A stretch of 64,000 nt of DNA from Rubellimicrobium arenae (GCF_017916295.1 NZ_JAFMSS010000007.1:186001-250000), one strand, 5' to 3'; positions 50,581 through 59,494 are shown, numbered from the stretch's first letter. The notes: generated by a model from the letters alone, not told the origin. Numbers and translations are program-made.

Positions 50581-52710
50581 ATGCGGACGATGGCAATCAA
50601 TGCCGTCCTGCCATCGCAGGGCGACATGCGGCCGGCTGGCATGCCGGCCGCTGCGGAGGAGATCCGTTCCCCCAAGGCAGCCCCGGCACAGGGGCTGATC
50701 CAGCCACGGGCGGCGCTTGAACAGGCGCTGCGCGGCCTTCGGCGCACCTGCGCCGTCGTGTTCGGCTTCAGCATCATCCTCAACATCCTGATGCTGACCG
50801 GCTCCATCTACATGCTCCAGGTCTATGACCGGGTGCTGTCGAGCCGGTCCGTCGAGACGCTGGTTGCCCTCTTCGGGATCGTCGTCGTCCTTTACGCCTT
50901 TCTCGGGTTCTTCGACTTCCTGCGGGCCCGCATCCTGGGCCTGGCGGCGGTTCGGCTGGACCAGGTGCTTGGGACCCAGGCCTTCGGCCTGTTCCTGCGC
51001 AGCGGGCTTCCGGCCGTTTCGCGCGGCGCCTCGGCGACCAATGAGCCGTCGCCGCAGCCCCTGCAGAACCTCGACACGCTCCGCTCCTTCATCTCGGGGG
51101 GAACCATGGGCGCCCTCTTCGACGTGCCGCTGGTGCCGTTGTACCTGGGCGTCCTGTTCCTGGTGCACCCCGTGCTGGGCTGGCTCACGGTGGCGGGTGC
51201 CCTGGTCACGGCGATGCTGGCCATGCTGAACCACCTGCTGACGCGCAAGCCGATCGCCCAGACCATGGCGCGCGAAGCCATGGAGCGTGACCTGGTCGAT
51301 CGGTCGCGCCGCGGCGCCGAGGCGATCTTCGGCATGGGGATGCAGGCCGCCCTGATGCGGCGCTGGCAGCAGTACCGGCAGGCGGCCCTGGCGGCCGGCC
51401 AGACCTCGGGCCATCCGGCCGAGGTGCTGTCCGCCACGAGCCGCGCCTTCCGCATGTTCCTTCAGTCCGCGATCCTGACGGCTGGCGCCTGGCTCGTCAT
51501 CCAGGGCGAGATCTCGGGCGGGATGATCGTGGCCTCCTCCATCCTGTCCGGGCGCGCCCTGGCGCCGGTGGACCAGATCATCGGCGGCTGGCGCGGCATC
51601 CAAAAGGCCGTCCTCGCGCGCCGCTCTCTCGAGCGCGTCCTGTCCGACGCGCCCGCCGCCGCCCGCATCGTGGAACTGCCCGAGCCCAAGGGGCAGTTCG
51701 AGGTCCGCGACCTCACCAAGCTCGCGCCGGTGGCCCAGGGGCAGGGGGAGCGTCGTCCGCTCCTCGACAAGGTGACCTTCGCTCTCGAGCCGGGCGATGG
51801 CCTGGCCGTGATCGGCAACTCGGGCAGCGGCAAGTCCACGCTGGTGCGCGCCCTGATGGGGATCGTCCGGCCGGACAGCGGCGAGGTGCGCCTCGATGGC
51901 GCCACGCTCGACCAGTGGGATCCGGCGCGGCTGGGTCGCTTCGTGGGTTACCTCCCGCAGCTGCCGGACCTGCTGCCGGGCACCGCCCGGGACGTGATCG
52001 CCCGGTTCGATCCCGAGGTGACGGACGCCACGGTCATCGAGGCGGCCCGCATGGTCGGCATCCATGACATGATCCTGGCGCTGCCGCAGGGCTATGCGAC
52101 CGAGATCGGCGGCGCGACCGGAGCCGTGCTGTCGGGCGGCCAGATGCAGCGGCTCGGCCTCGCCCGGGCGGTCTGCGGGATGCCCCGCCTCATCGTGCTC
52201 GACGAGCCCAACGCCCACCTGGACGCCGCGGGCGACGAAGCCCTGGGCCAGGTCATCACGCGGCTCCGGGACGCCGGGTCGGTGGTCATTGTCGTGACCC
52301 ACAGGCCGGCCGCCATGGCCGCCCTGAACAAGGTTCTCGTGCTGAAGGATGGGCAGGTGCACCGCTTCGGGCCCATCCAGCCGGCTCAGGAGCATGAGGT
52401 CCCGGCGCCGGCGAACCTGCCCCTGTCGGCCGGTCCGCAGCGCCAGTCCGCCGAACTGCCCGTCGCGGCCCGACAGCCCTGGGAGCCCTTCGTGGTCCGG
52501 GCCGGAGCCGAGGCCGCGTCCGGGCGCCCCGCCAACGATCCGGAGATCCACCGGGAGGTCCAGCCCGCCGCTGAGGCGAACGGGGCGTCCGAGGCCGAGT
52601 TCTCCCCGCCGCCCAACGTGGCTGCGGCCATGAAGCGCCTTGCCGACCAGCGTGCCGCACGCAGCCGTGCCGCCGCCGAGAAGGCTCACCAGACCATGAG
52701 GATGTCATGA
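50581..52710 (+). CDS. Type I secretion ABC transporter (PrtD/HlyB-type)
   Basis: Inner-membrane export ATPase of 709 aa. Residues about 55-320 form the six-helix membrane domain; residues 345-600 the nucleotide-binding domain with GNSGSGKST (Walker A), LSGGQMQRLGLARAV and LIVLDEPNAHLD. It lacks a peptidase C39 domain, as in PrtD. A C-terminal extension of about 105 residues rich in Pro/Ala/Glu, ending in an Arg/Ala helix, is not usual. It overlaps the HlyD-like gene by 4 bases; the beta-helix gene 300 bases further is the likely cargo. Start at 50581 or at the ATG 9 bases later. Confidence 0.93.
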   Translation: MRTMAINAVLPSQGDMRPAGMPAAAEEIRSPKAAPAQGLIQPRAALEQALRGLRRTCAVVFGFSIILNILMLTGSIYMLQVYDRVLSSRSVETLVALFGIVVVLYAFLGFFDFLRARILGLAAVRLDQVLGTQAFGLFLRSGLPAVSRGASATNEPSPQPLQNLDTLRSFISGGTMGALFDVPLVPLYLGVLFLVHPVLGWLTVAGALVTAMLAMLNHLLTRKPIAQTMAREAMERDLVDRSRRGAEAIFGMGMQAALMRRWQQYRQAALAAGQTSGHPAEVLSATSRAFRMFLQSAILTAGAWLVIQGEISGGMIVASSILSGRALAPVDQIIGGWRGIQKAVLARRSLERVLSDAPAAARIVELPEPKGQFEVRDLTKLAPVAQGQGERRPLLDKVTFALEPGDGLAVIGNSGSGKSTLVRALMGIVRPDSGEVRLDGATLDQWDPARLGRFVGYLPQLPDLLPGTARDVIARFDPEVTDATVIEAARMVGIHDMILALPQGYATEIGGATGAVLSGGQMQRLGLARAVCGMPRLIVLDEPNAHLDAAGDEALGQVITRLRDAGSVVIVVTHRPAAMAALNKVLVLKDGQVHRFGPIQPAQEHEVPAPANLPLSAGPQRQSAELPVAARQPWEPFVVRAGAEAASGRPANDPEIHREVQPAAEANGASEAEFSPPPNVAAAMKRLADQRAARSRAAAEKAHQTMRMS

Positions 52711-54029
52711 CTGCTGCCGCCGTTGCCGGTATCGACCTCATCCCCGCGACGGACCTGCGCCGCCCCGTGCGGCTGGGCGTCGCCGGACTGGCTCTCCTGT
52801 TCGCCGGGTTCGGTGGCTGGGCCACCTTCACCAAGATCGAAGGGGCGGTCGTCAGCTCGGGCCAGATCACGGTGGCGGGCCGGCCGCAGCTGGTGCAATC
52901 GCTGGACGGCGGCATCGTCCGGGCCATCGAGGCCAAGAACGGCGATCGCGTCGTTGCAGGCCAAGAACTGCTCCGGCTCGACTCGACGCTGGTGCAGACG
53001 AACCTGAACATCGCCCGCGTGCGGCTGGCCGACGCTCTTGCGCTGAAGGCGCGTCTGGAGGCGGAGCAGGCGGGGCTGTCCGAACCGGCGTTCGACTATC
53101 CGGACCTGCCCTTCACCCGCCCCGACACCTCGCGGTCCGAGCAGGCGCAAAGCCGCATCTTTGCCGCCCGTGCCGACGTCCTCCGGGGCGCCCGCGACCA
53201 GCTGGCCGAAGCGCTGCGCCAGGGCGAGGCACGCCTGACCGGACTGGGGGCCCAGATCGCGGCCAAGCGGGACCAGGCCTCGCTCATGGACGAGGATCTT
53301 GCGAACATGCGCCAGCTCGATGGGCGCGGACTCGTCCCCACGCGCGAGCTGAACGACATGACCCGTTCCGCCGCCGACCTCCGGGGCGAGATCGCGAGCC
53401 TTGAGGCCGAGATGGCGAGCGTCCGCATCGACATGGAGGACGCCCGGCTCAGCACGCTCCAGGACGAGCGCGAGTTCCGCGAGGGCGTGGCCACCGATCT
53501 GCGGGACGCCTCGGCCAAGGTGGACGAGCTCGTGCTCGAGATCATCACGCGGTCGGCCGAGCTGGAACGCACGGTCATCCGCAGCCCCTCGAACGGCATC
53601 GTCCACGAGGTGCAGGTGGCGACGGTCGGCGGCGTCGTCGGTCCGGGCGATACCCTGCTTCAGGTGATGCCCCTGGACGAAGGGTTCGAGTTCGAGCTCC
53701 AGGTCGACCCCCGTTCGATCGACCAGGTTCATCCCGGCCAGCCGGCCGAGATCGTGATCGCGCCGCTCGATCCGGCCTCGACGCCGCATCTGAAGGCGCA
53801 GGTCGAGATGGTCCCGGCGGCGGCGGTCAACGATCCGCAGACGGGCCGGAGCTTCTATCGCGTGACCCTGTCCGTCGGCACGGATCAGCTGGCCCGGCTC
53901 GGAGACGGGGTGAGCCTCATCCCGGGCATGCCGGTCGAGGCTTTCCTCCAGACCGGCGAACGCTCGGTGCTGGAGTATCTCCTGCATCCCGTCGAGAGCC
54001 ATCTCCACCGCGCGTTCCGGGAATCCTGA
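52707..54029 (+). CDS. Type I secretion membrane-fusion protein (HlyD/PrtE-type)
   Basis: Periplasmic adaptor of 440 aa. One membrane helix lies near residues 22-42, then a lipoyl-like half motif (GQITVAGRPQLVQSLDGGIV), a long coiled-coil hairpin (about 95-275), the second lipoyl half (VIRSPSNGIVHEVQVATVGG) and a beta-barrel domain ending YLLHPVESHLHRAFRES, the usual end of PrtE/PrsE proteins. It links the ABC protein to an outer-membrane TolC, which is not encoded in the window. Confidence 0.94.
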   Translation: MTAAAVAGIDLIPATDLRRPVRLGVAGLALLFAGFGGWATFTKIEGAVVSSGQITVAGRPQLVQSLDGGIVRAIEAKNGDRVVAGQELLRLDSTLVQTNLNIARVRLADALALKARLEAEQAGLSEPAFDYPDLPFTRPDTSRSEQAQSRIFAARADVLRGARDQLAEALRQGEARLTGLGAQIAAKRDQASLMDEDLANMRQLDGRGLVPTRELNDMTRSAADLRGEIASLEAEMASVRIDMEDARLSTLQDEREFREGVATDLRDASAKVDELVLEIITRSAELERTVIRSPSNGIVHEVQVATVGGVVGPGDTLLQVMPLDEGFEFELQVDPRSIDQVHPGQPAEIVIAPLDPASTPHLKAQVEMVPAAAVNDPQTGRSFYRVTLSVGTDQLARLGDGVSLIPGMPVEAFLQTGERSVLEYLLHPVESHLHRAFRES

Positions 54030-54324
54030 CAGCACCAGGCAGCCAGACCTGAGCGATGGATGCGCGGGCCGGGCCCGCGCATCCGCCGCGACTGGACCAG
54101 CCAGCCAGGGAAACGGGCCGATCGATTGGAGCCGTTTCCTTTTACCTGCCGATCGAGGCGGGCCGATCCGGTTCGCCGAAAACTCTTCGCAATAGGTGAT
54201 CTTTATGTGTCCCACATAAGTCTTTGTCCTGCTCCTGCCACGGCGTTGTTTCGCCACGATCATAGTTCAGAAGGCAGGCAGACCTAAGGGGCACCTAACA
54301 CAAACTAAGAATACGAGGGATAAG
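54030..54324. other. AT-richer intergenic region upstream of the secreted beta-helix gene
   Basis: About 295 bases, with 54180-54310 AT-richer than its surroundings. It holds a 17-base inverted repeat at 54203-54219 and two ACCTAA repeats 11 bases apart (54282-54287, 54293-54298). A separate promoter for the cargo gene is likely, though no clear sigma-70 pair was found. Confidence 0.5.
54203..54219. promoter_or_regulatory. Inverted repeat, candidate operator
   Basis: TTATGTG-TCC-CACATAA, a perfect 7-bp palindrome with a 3-base centre, about 105 bases before the ATG of the secreted protein and in AT-rich sequence. The regulator is unknown. Confidence 0.45.
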
Positions 54325-56538
54325 ATGGCGACGATCAACGTTTCGGACCTGAAGCAACTCTACAGCGCACTGGCGAGCTGCAAGGGTGGCGAAACCATCC
54401 TGCTTGCTGGCGGCGATTACGGGAACATGAACCTGTCCGTGAAGTCCGGGTTCAATTTCGCATTTCCGTCCAACGTCACGATCATGTCGGCGGATGCCAG
54501 GAATCCTGCGTCTTTTTCGGCCGTGGAGGTTCGTGGCGCGGCGAACATGACGTTCGACGGGATCAAGTTCGATTACGAGTTCCAGTCCGGCGACCTAACC
54601 TCGGAACGTCCCTTCAACTTCCAGAACTGCACCAACCTCACGATTCGCAATTCCACCTTCGATGGTGACTTTGCCCGCGGCGTTTCGTCGCTGGCCGATG
54701 GTTATGGCTACGGAATCGGCCTTTCGGTTCGCACCTCGACCGGCGTGACGGTCGAGAATTGCGAGTCCTACGATTTCCACCGCGGAATGGTGTTCAGCGA
54801 AAACTCCGGGGTAACGGTTCGCAATAACGAAGTCTACGGAATGCGGTCGGACGGCATGGATTTCAGTGAAGTCCAGAATGTCGTCATCGAAGGAAACCAC
54901 ATCCACGACTTCCGGGCCCCGCCGGCTTCGACCGACCACCGCGACATGATCCAGTTCTGGACGAGCGGCACCGACGCCCCGACCGAGAACGTCGTCATCC
55001 GCGACAACCTGCTCGACATCGGCAACGGCGCGCGGACCCAGTCGATCTTCATGCGGAACGAGGTCGTGGACACCGGGCGCGCCGGCGCGTCCATGTACTA
55101 CCAGAACATCCTGATCGAGAATAACACGATCACCAACGCGTCGGCGCGCGGCATCTCGGTTGGCGAGACCAACGGCCTCGTGATCCGCAACAATTCGGTC
55201 CTGCACGCCGACGGCGCGGCCGCCGACGGTCCCGACCCGTCCGTCGAGATCCCGAAGATCATGGTGGCCGAGAACGCCAAGAACGTGGTCATCTCCGCCA
55301 ACCTGGCCGCGGACATCCCCTCGGCCGAGGCTGGCTGGACCGTGACCAAGAACATCCTGGTGCAGGACCAGGACTCCTTCGCCCCCAACTACTACAACGA
55401 CGTCTTCGTCAGCTCCTCCCTCGCTCTTCGTGACGGCGAGCATCGCTATCTGGCCGTTGCTGGCGGGGTCATCGACCAGGCCAATGCCGGGTCGGACGTG
55501 ACCCAGGGCGCGGGCGGTGGTCTGCAGGTGCAGTTCCAGGTCGCCAAGGTGGACGGCGCGACCCGCGTGTTCGACGCCAGCCATTCCGTGTTCGACGGCG
55601 GCTCGCTGCCCGTCGGCACCGCGTTCTACTGGACGTTCGGCGACGGCACCAAGGCGCAGGGCGTCACGGTGCGCCACAGCTACTCCGGCCCGGGCGATTA
55701 CCCGGTCAAGCTCACGATCAAGCTGCCGACGGGCGCGACCGTCTACGAGGACTACAAGTGCTCGATCCAGTCCTCCGAGGTGCTGAGCCTGCAGGACGGT
55801 CACTTCGTGGCCTACCACGACGGGGCGCCCGTCGATCTGGGCGTCGCGCCCAAGCTGACGTCGGACGGCATCCAGCTCGGCGCCGTGGGCGTGACGGCCA
55901 CCATTGACCGGAACCACGTTCTGGATGTCATCGGCAGCGACAAGATGACGATCGGCATGACGCTGGACGCCGACAAGGTCGGCACCTCGGGCGAGGTCTT
56001 CCGTCTCCATGGCAGCTTCACCGCGGCCGTCACCTCCACGGGCGAGATGAGCTTCCAGGTCTTCCGCGACGGCGGCCTTTCTCCCGTGACCGTGATGACC
56101 AAGGGGGCCAGGCTCAACTCCGTGGTCGAAAAGGACCATGACGTCGTGATCCATCTCGACAGCGGCAAGCTGCAGATCTGGGTGGACGGCGCCCTGGCCG
56201 GCCAGACCACGATGAGCGGCACGATCGGCGGCGCCACCGGGTACAACGTGCAGGACCTCGTGTTCGGGAATCCCTGGAAGAAGGGCAATTTCGTCGGCGA
56301 CCTGTCGGCCTTCGAGATGTCGGTCTCCGCAGGCTTCCCGGCCTCGCCCAAGACCACGATCCTGAAGACCGCCCAGACCGCCACGACGGCTTCGGACGCG
56401 GGCGTCCTGACCGTGTCCTCGGCCATGGAGCACGACAGCGGCCAGCACGATGCCTCGTCGGCGCTCGACCACCATCATCAGGATGACGCCCGCTACGATC
56501 TGGTCACGCACCACCAGGGCCACGACCTGATCGCCTGA
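54325..56538 (+). CDS. Probable type I-secreted beta-helix / PKD / lectin-like protein
   Basis: Protein of 737 aa with no N-terminal signal peptide. Residues about 1-390 form a right-handed parallel beta-helix paralogous to that at 46503-47747 (shared DHRDMIQFWTSGTDAP and QSIFMRNEVVDTGRAG). Residues about 400-485 are a PKD domain (YWTFGDGT, HSYSGPGDYPVKL), and about 490-680 a concanavalin/LamG-like beta-sandwich. The tail (680-737) is His/Asp-rich and ends GHDLIA, compatible with a type I secretion signal. No RTX nonapeptides are present. Location after the ABC/HlyD pair supports export by it; binding or modifying the exopolysaccharide is the likely role. GAGGG precedes the ATG. Confidence 0.85.
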   Translation: MATINVSDLKQLYSALASCKGGETILLAGGDYGNMNLSVKSGFNFAFPSNVTIMSADARNPASFSAVEVRGAANMTFDGIKFDYEFQSGDLTSERPFNFQNCTNLTIRNSTFDGDFARGVSSLADGYGYGIGLSVRTSTGVTVENCESYDFHRGMVFSENSGVTVRNNEVYGMRSDGMDFSEVQNVVIEGNHIHDFRAPPASTDHRDMIQFWTSGTDAPTENVVIRDNLLDIGNGARTQSIFMRNEVVDTGRAGASMYYQNILIENNTITNASARGISVGETNGLVIRNNSVLHADGAAADGPDPSVEIPKIMVAENAKNVVISANLAADIPSAEAGWTVTKNILVQDQDSFAPNYYNDVFVSSSLALRDGEHRYLAVAGGVIDQANAGSDVTQGAGGGLQVQFQVAKVDGATRVFDASHSVFDGGSLPVGTAFYWTFGDGTKAQGVTVRHSYSGPGDYPVKLTIKLPTGATVYEDYKCSIQSSEVLSLQDGHFVAYHDGAPVDLGVAPKLTSDGIQLGAVGVTATIDRNHVLDVIGSDKMTIGMTLDADKVGTSGEVFRLHGSFTAAVTSTGEMSFQVFRDGGLSPVTVMTKGARLNSVVEKDHDVVIHLDSGKLQIWVDGALAGQTTMSGTIGGATGYNVQDLVFGNPWKKGNFVGDLSAFEMSVSAGFPASPKTTILKTAQTATTASDAGVLTVSSAMEHDSGQHDASSALDHHHQDDARYDLVTHHQGHDLIA

Positions 56539-56619
56539 TCCACCACGGCGGTCTGGCCTAAGGCGCGCGGATCCGCACTGCGATCCCGTGGCTGGACAGT
56601 CCGTGTGCGCAGCCAAGGC

Positions 56620-56647
56620 AGGGCCGCTCCTCCCGGGGGGCGGCCCT
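56620..56647. terminator. Bidirectional terminator-like hairpin between convergent operons
   Basis: AGGGCCGC (56620-56627) pairs perfectly with GCGGCCCT (56640-56647); the 12-base loop can form further G-C pairs. It lies between the convergent stops at 56538 and 56677. T content downstream is modest on both strands. Confidence 0.6.
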
Positions 56648-56676
56648 TCATGCGTTCGGAGCGGCTTGGCCTTCGC

Positions 56677-57795
56677 TCAGGCGCCGCGGATGAAGGCTTC
56701 GACCTCCTGGTGGGCGGCGTCGTCCGTCATCTGGCGGGGCGGATGCTTGCAGAAGAAGGCGGCGGGCGCCTCGATGGGACCGGACAGACCCCGGTCGCGG
56801 GCGACCTTGGCGCAGCGGATCAGGTCGATGGCCACCCCGGCGGAATTGGGGCTGTCCTCCACCGACAGGCGCACCTCCATGTGCATGGGAACGCCGCCGA
56901 ACTGCGTTCCTTCCAGCCGGATGAAGGCGACCTTGTTGTCGTTCTGCCAAGGCACGTAATCCGACGGGCCGACATGGATGTTCTCCCAATCGAGCCGCTC
57001 GCCGGCGACGGCCTGGACGGCCTCGGTCTTGGAGATCTTCTTGGACGCCACGCGGTCGCGCGCCCACATGTTGAGGAAGTCGGTGTTGCCCCCGGTGTTG
57101 AGCTGGTAGGTCCGGTCGAGCCGCACGCCCCGCTTGGCGAAAAGATCCGTCAGGACCCGGTGCACGATGGTCGCGCCCACCTGCGCCTTGATGTCGTCGC
57201 CGATGATCGGGACGCCGGCGTCGCGGAATCTCTGCGCCCAGGCCTCGTCCGACGCGATGAAGACCGGGATGTTGTTGACGAACGCCACGCCGGCCTCGAG
57301 CGCGCATTCGGCGTAGAACTCCGTCGCCTTCTGGGAGCCCACGGGGAGGTAGTTCATGAGCACGTGGGTGCCGCTCTCGCGGAGCACGCGGATCACGTCC
57401 TCCTTGTCGGGCTCGGCCTCGTCCGACCTGAGGAAGGTGCGATGCTCGGGCTGGTCGGCCATATGGGGCGCGAAGCCATCGAGGATCCGGCCCATCCGCA
57501 CCCGGGCCCCGGTCTCGGGGACATCGGCGCAGAAGGTCAGGGTGCAGTTCGGCTTCTCGAAGATCGCCCGGGCCACGTCCTGGCCCACCTTGCGGCGGTC
57601 GATGTCCCAGGCCGCCACCACGCGGATGTCGCCGGGACGGTAGCCGCCCAGGTCCCAGTGCATGAGGCCGGTATGTTCGTTCCGGTCGTGGTCGCGGTAC
57701 ATGGCCATGCCCTGCACGAGCGAGCTCGCGCAGTTGCCCACGCCCACGATGGCGATGTTGATCCCCTCGCGGGTCAGGCTTCCATCGGGCATCAT
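56677..57795 (-). CDS. ino1: Inositol-3-phosphate synthase, actinobacterial/archaeal type
   Basis: Converts glucose-6-phosphate to inositol-3-phosphate with tightly bound NAD. The 372 aa length fits the short prokaryotic Ino1 form. Residues 12-20 give the nucleotide motif AIVGVGNCAS; NYLPVGSQKATEFYAECALE, NNIPVFIASD, GDDIKAQVGATI, LNTGGNTDFLNM and SKKISKTEAV closely follow the mycobacterial enzyme as recalled, including the catalytic lysines. It is the last gene of an eight-gene minus-strand operon; the ATG overlaps the glycoside hydrolase stop by 4 bases. It provides inositol phosphate for whatever glycoconjugate the operon makes. Confidence 0.94.
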   Translation of the reverse strand: MMPDGSLTREGINIAIVGVGNCASSLVQGMAMYRDHDRNEHTGLMHWDLGGYRPGDIRVVAAWDIDRRKVGQDVARAIFEKPNCTLTFCADVPETGARVRMGRILDGFAPHMADQPEHRTFLRSDEAEPDKEDVIRVLRESGTHVLMNYLPVGSQKATEFYAECALEAGVAFVNNIPVFIASDEAWAQRFRDAGVPIIGDDIKAQVGATIVHRVLTDLFAKRGVRLDRTYQLNTGGNTDFLNMWARDRVASKKISKTEAVQAVAGERLDWENIHVGPSDYVPWQNDNKVAFIRLEGTQFGGVPMHMEVRLSVEDSPNSAGVAIDLIRCAKVARDRGLSGPIEAPAAFFCKHPPRQMTDDAAHQEVEAFIRGA

Positions 57796-58718
57796 CCCCT
57801 CCCTGCAATCTGGGCCCGGGCCGGTCGGGCCGGCGCGTAGCGCTCCACCATGGCGGCGCAGAAGTCGGCGAACTGCTGCGGCTCGCGCGGGGGACTGGTG
57901 TGGTGCTCGCCCACCCCCAGGTGCTCGGGCGTGAAGCAGAAGGTCACCATCACGTCGAAGTCCTGCAAGGCGTCCATCTGGCGGTCGAACCAGTCGAGCG
58001 CGTTGGGACGGAAGCTGTCGGCCCAGGACAGCCCCGTCCGCAGGTGCCGCACGCCCAGCCGCTTGAGCCACTCCACCGCGAGGGGGAGGCGCGGGTCCTC
58101 GTAGTGGAACCACTGCATGAGCCCCATGCGCCCGGCATGGGGAGCAAAGGCTTCAAGGCCCGGCTTGGGTGTCCCATCCTCGCGGATCAGGCCCATGTAG
58201 AAGTGGCGGTAGTAGCTCGACCCCTCGGCTTCCTTGTGGCGCGTCGTGGCCTCCCACTGCCGCGGCAGGTCGAAGAGCGAGTACCAGTAGACCCGTGGCA
58301 CGCGATCGAGGAGCAGCTCGGCCGTCCGCTGCACGCCGAAGGTCTGCACCTCCTCGGCGCCAAAGGAGCCGACGCCGACCTCGCTGACCCAGACCGGATG
58401 GTCGGGGGCCACGGCCTCGATCTCGGCGACCTTGGCGGGCCATTCGTTGATCTGCCACAGGTTCCAGTCCAGCGGAAAGCCATGCACCGCCAGCACGTCC
58501 ACGTTGTCGAGCACGCCCCGGTCCTTGAGCCGGAGGATGAAGTTCGGGTCGATCGGGGAGATGCCCCCCAGAACGCGCGTCATGTCCGGGTTGACCGAGG
58601 CGACCGCCTGGCCGGCCAGGTTGATCATGGTGGCGAACTGCGACCAGTCGGGATCGATCTCGGGATCCCAATGCGACTTGTTGTTGGGTTCGTTCCAGAA
58701 CATCACGGAATCGATCAT
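57792..58718 (-). CDS. Glycoside hydrolase-like TIM-barrel protein, apparently circularly permuted
   Basis: Protein of 308 aa. It opens directly with the strand-4 motif of clan GH-A enzymes, MFWNEPNNKSHW (candidate acid/base Glu10), continues to the strand-7 motif VWVSEVGVGS (candidate nucleophile Glu113), strand 8 YWYSLFDL and the usual clan ending GLIREDGTPKPGLEAF (177-191). It then runs on through LKRLGVRHLRTGLSWADSF, TFCFTPEHLG and ADFCAAMVERYAP (218-296), which look like strands 1-3 that normally precede strand 4. GH39-like beta-xylosidases are the nearest recalled relatives. The start is fixed by the ATGA overlap with the methyltransferase gene. No signal peptide, so it acts in the cytoplasm. 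Confidence 0.8.
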   Translation of the reverse strand: MIDSVMFWNEPNNKSHWDPEIDPDWSQFATMINLAGQAVASVNPDMTRVLGGISPIDPNFILRLKDRGVLDNVDVLAVHGFPLDWNLWQINEWPAKVAEIEAVAPDHPVWVSEVGVGSFGAEEVQTFGVQRTAELLLDRVPRVYWYSLFDLPRQWEATTRHKEAEGSSYYRHFYMGLIREDGTPKPGLEAFAPHAGRMGLMQWFHYEDPRLPLAVEWLKRLGVRHLRTGLSWADSFRPNALDWFDRQMDALQDFDVMVTFCFTPEHLGVGEHHTSPPREPQQFADFCAAMVERYAPARPARAQIAGRG

Positions 58719-59494
58719 CGCGCGGCCCCCCGTGCCGGATAGGCCGCGCCAGCCCCCCATTGGGCGTAGGGCACCTGGGCCCGGCGGCAGATGTAGACAT
58801 CCTCGGAGGCGCGCGCTTCGATCGAGAACCCCGCGGCCCGGAGCATCGCCTCGGTGCCGGCCCGGTTCGGAACCCACCAGTTGGTCCAGTCCTCCGAGTA
58901 GGACTTCTCGATGAAGTACATCGCCGGGTAGCCCGGCTTCTCGAAGATGGTTTCCTCGGAGAACGGAACCTCGTCGGGAACCTCCAGCACCTGCTCGGGG
59001 CCCCGCTGGAGCGACTGGAAAACCAGCATGTCGCCGCAGACATGTTCCCGGATCAGGTCGAGCGCGAGGAGGGGGTGCCGCAGATGATAAAGCACGCCCA
59101 TGAAGATCACGAGGTCGAAGGTCTCGCCCAGGGCGCCCACGTCATAGACCTCGAGCTGCCGGAACTCGATCTCCGCGCCCTCCACCTCGGCGGCAAGCCG
59201 GGCCTGCCGGAGGTAGTGCTCATCGTGATCGATGCCCAGGACGCGGGAGGCGCCGCGCCGCTTCATCTCCAGGGCGTAGAACCCGGCGTTGCAGCCGATG
59301 TCGAGCACGGACTTGCCGGACAGGTCCTCGGGGATCGCATGGGCGAAACGCTCGAACTTGGTGCGGGGGAAGTCTCCCAGGAAGTGCCCGGGCGCCGTCT
59401 CGATCCCGCCAAGCCGCAGATTGTGGAACCAGGGCCCCAAGGCCTCGATGCGACGGGCGAGGTCGTCGTCCCCGGGGTCATTCACGTCCTTCAT
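58715..59494 (-). CDS. SAM-dependent methyltransferase, CmoB-like (TIGR04290-type)
   Basis: Class I methyltransferase of 259 aa. The SAM loop VLDIGCNAGFYALEM is at residues 63-77, followed by VLGIDHD and the FMGVLYHLRHPL segment typical of the CmoB/TrmB-like group. It lacks the long N-terminal domain of CmoB proper, so it is unlikely to be the tRNA wobble-uridine enzyme. I recall this group (TIGR04290) as occurring in glycosyltransferase clusters. In this operon, with sugar-active genes on both sides, methylation of a sugar or cyclitol hydroxyl, or of a carboxyl, is plausible. It overlaps both neighbours by 4 bases. Confidence 0.88.
   Translation of the reverse strand: MKDVNDPGDDDLARRIEALGPWFHNLRLGGIETAPGHFLGDFPRTKFERFAHAIPEDLSGKSVLDIGCNAGFYALEMKRRGASRVLGIDHDEHYLRQARLAAEVEGAEIEFRQLEVYDVGALGETFDLVIFMGVLYHLRHPLLALDLIREHVCGDMLVFQSLQRGPEQVLEVPDEVPFSEETIFEKPGYPAMYFIEKSYSEDWTNWWVPNRAGTEAMLRAAGFSIEARASEDVYICRRAQVPYAQWGAGAAYPARGAAR

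Noticed and set aside
54325..56538. RTX toxin or AlgE-type epimerase
   Set aside because: No GGxGxDxxx repeats were found, and the known epimerase active-site signature could not be identified in the beta-helix.
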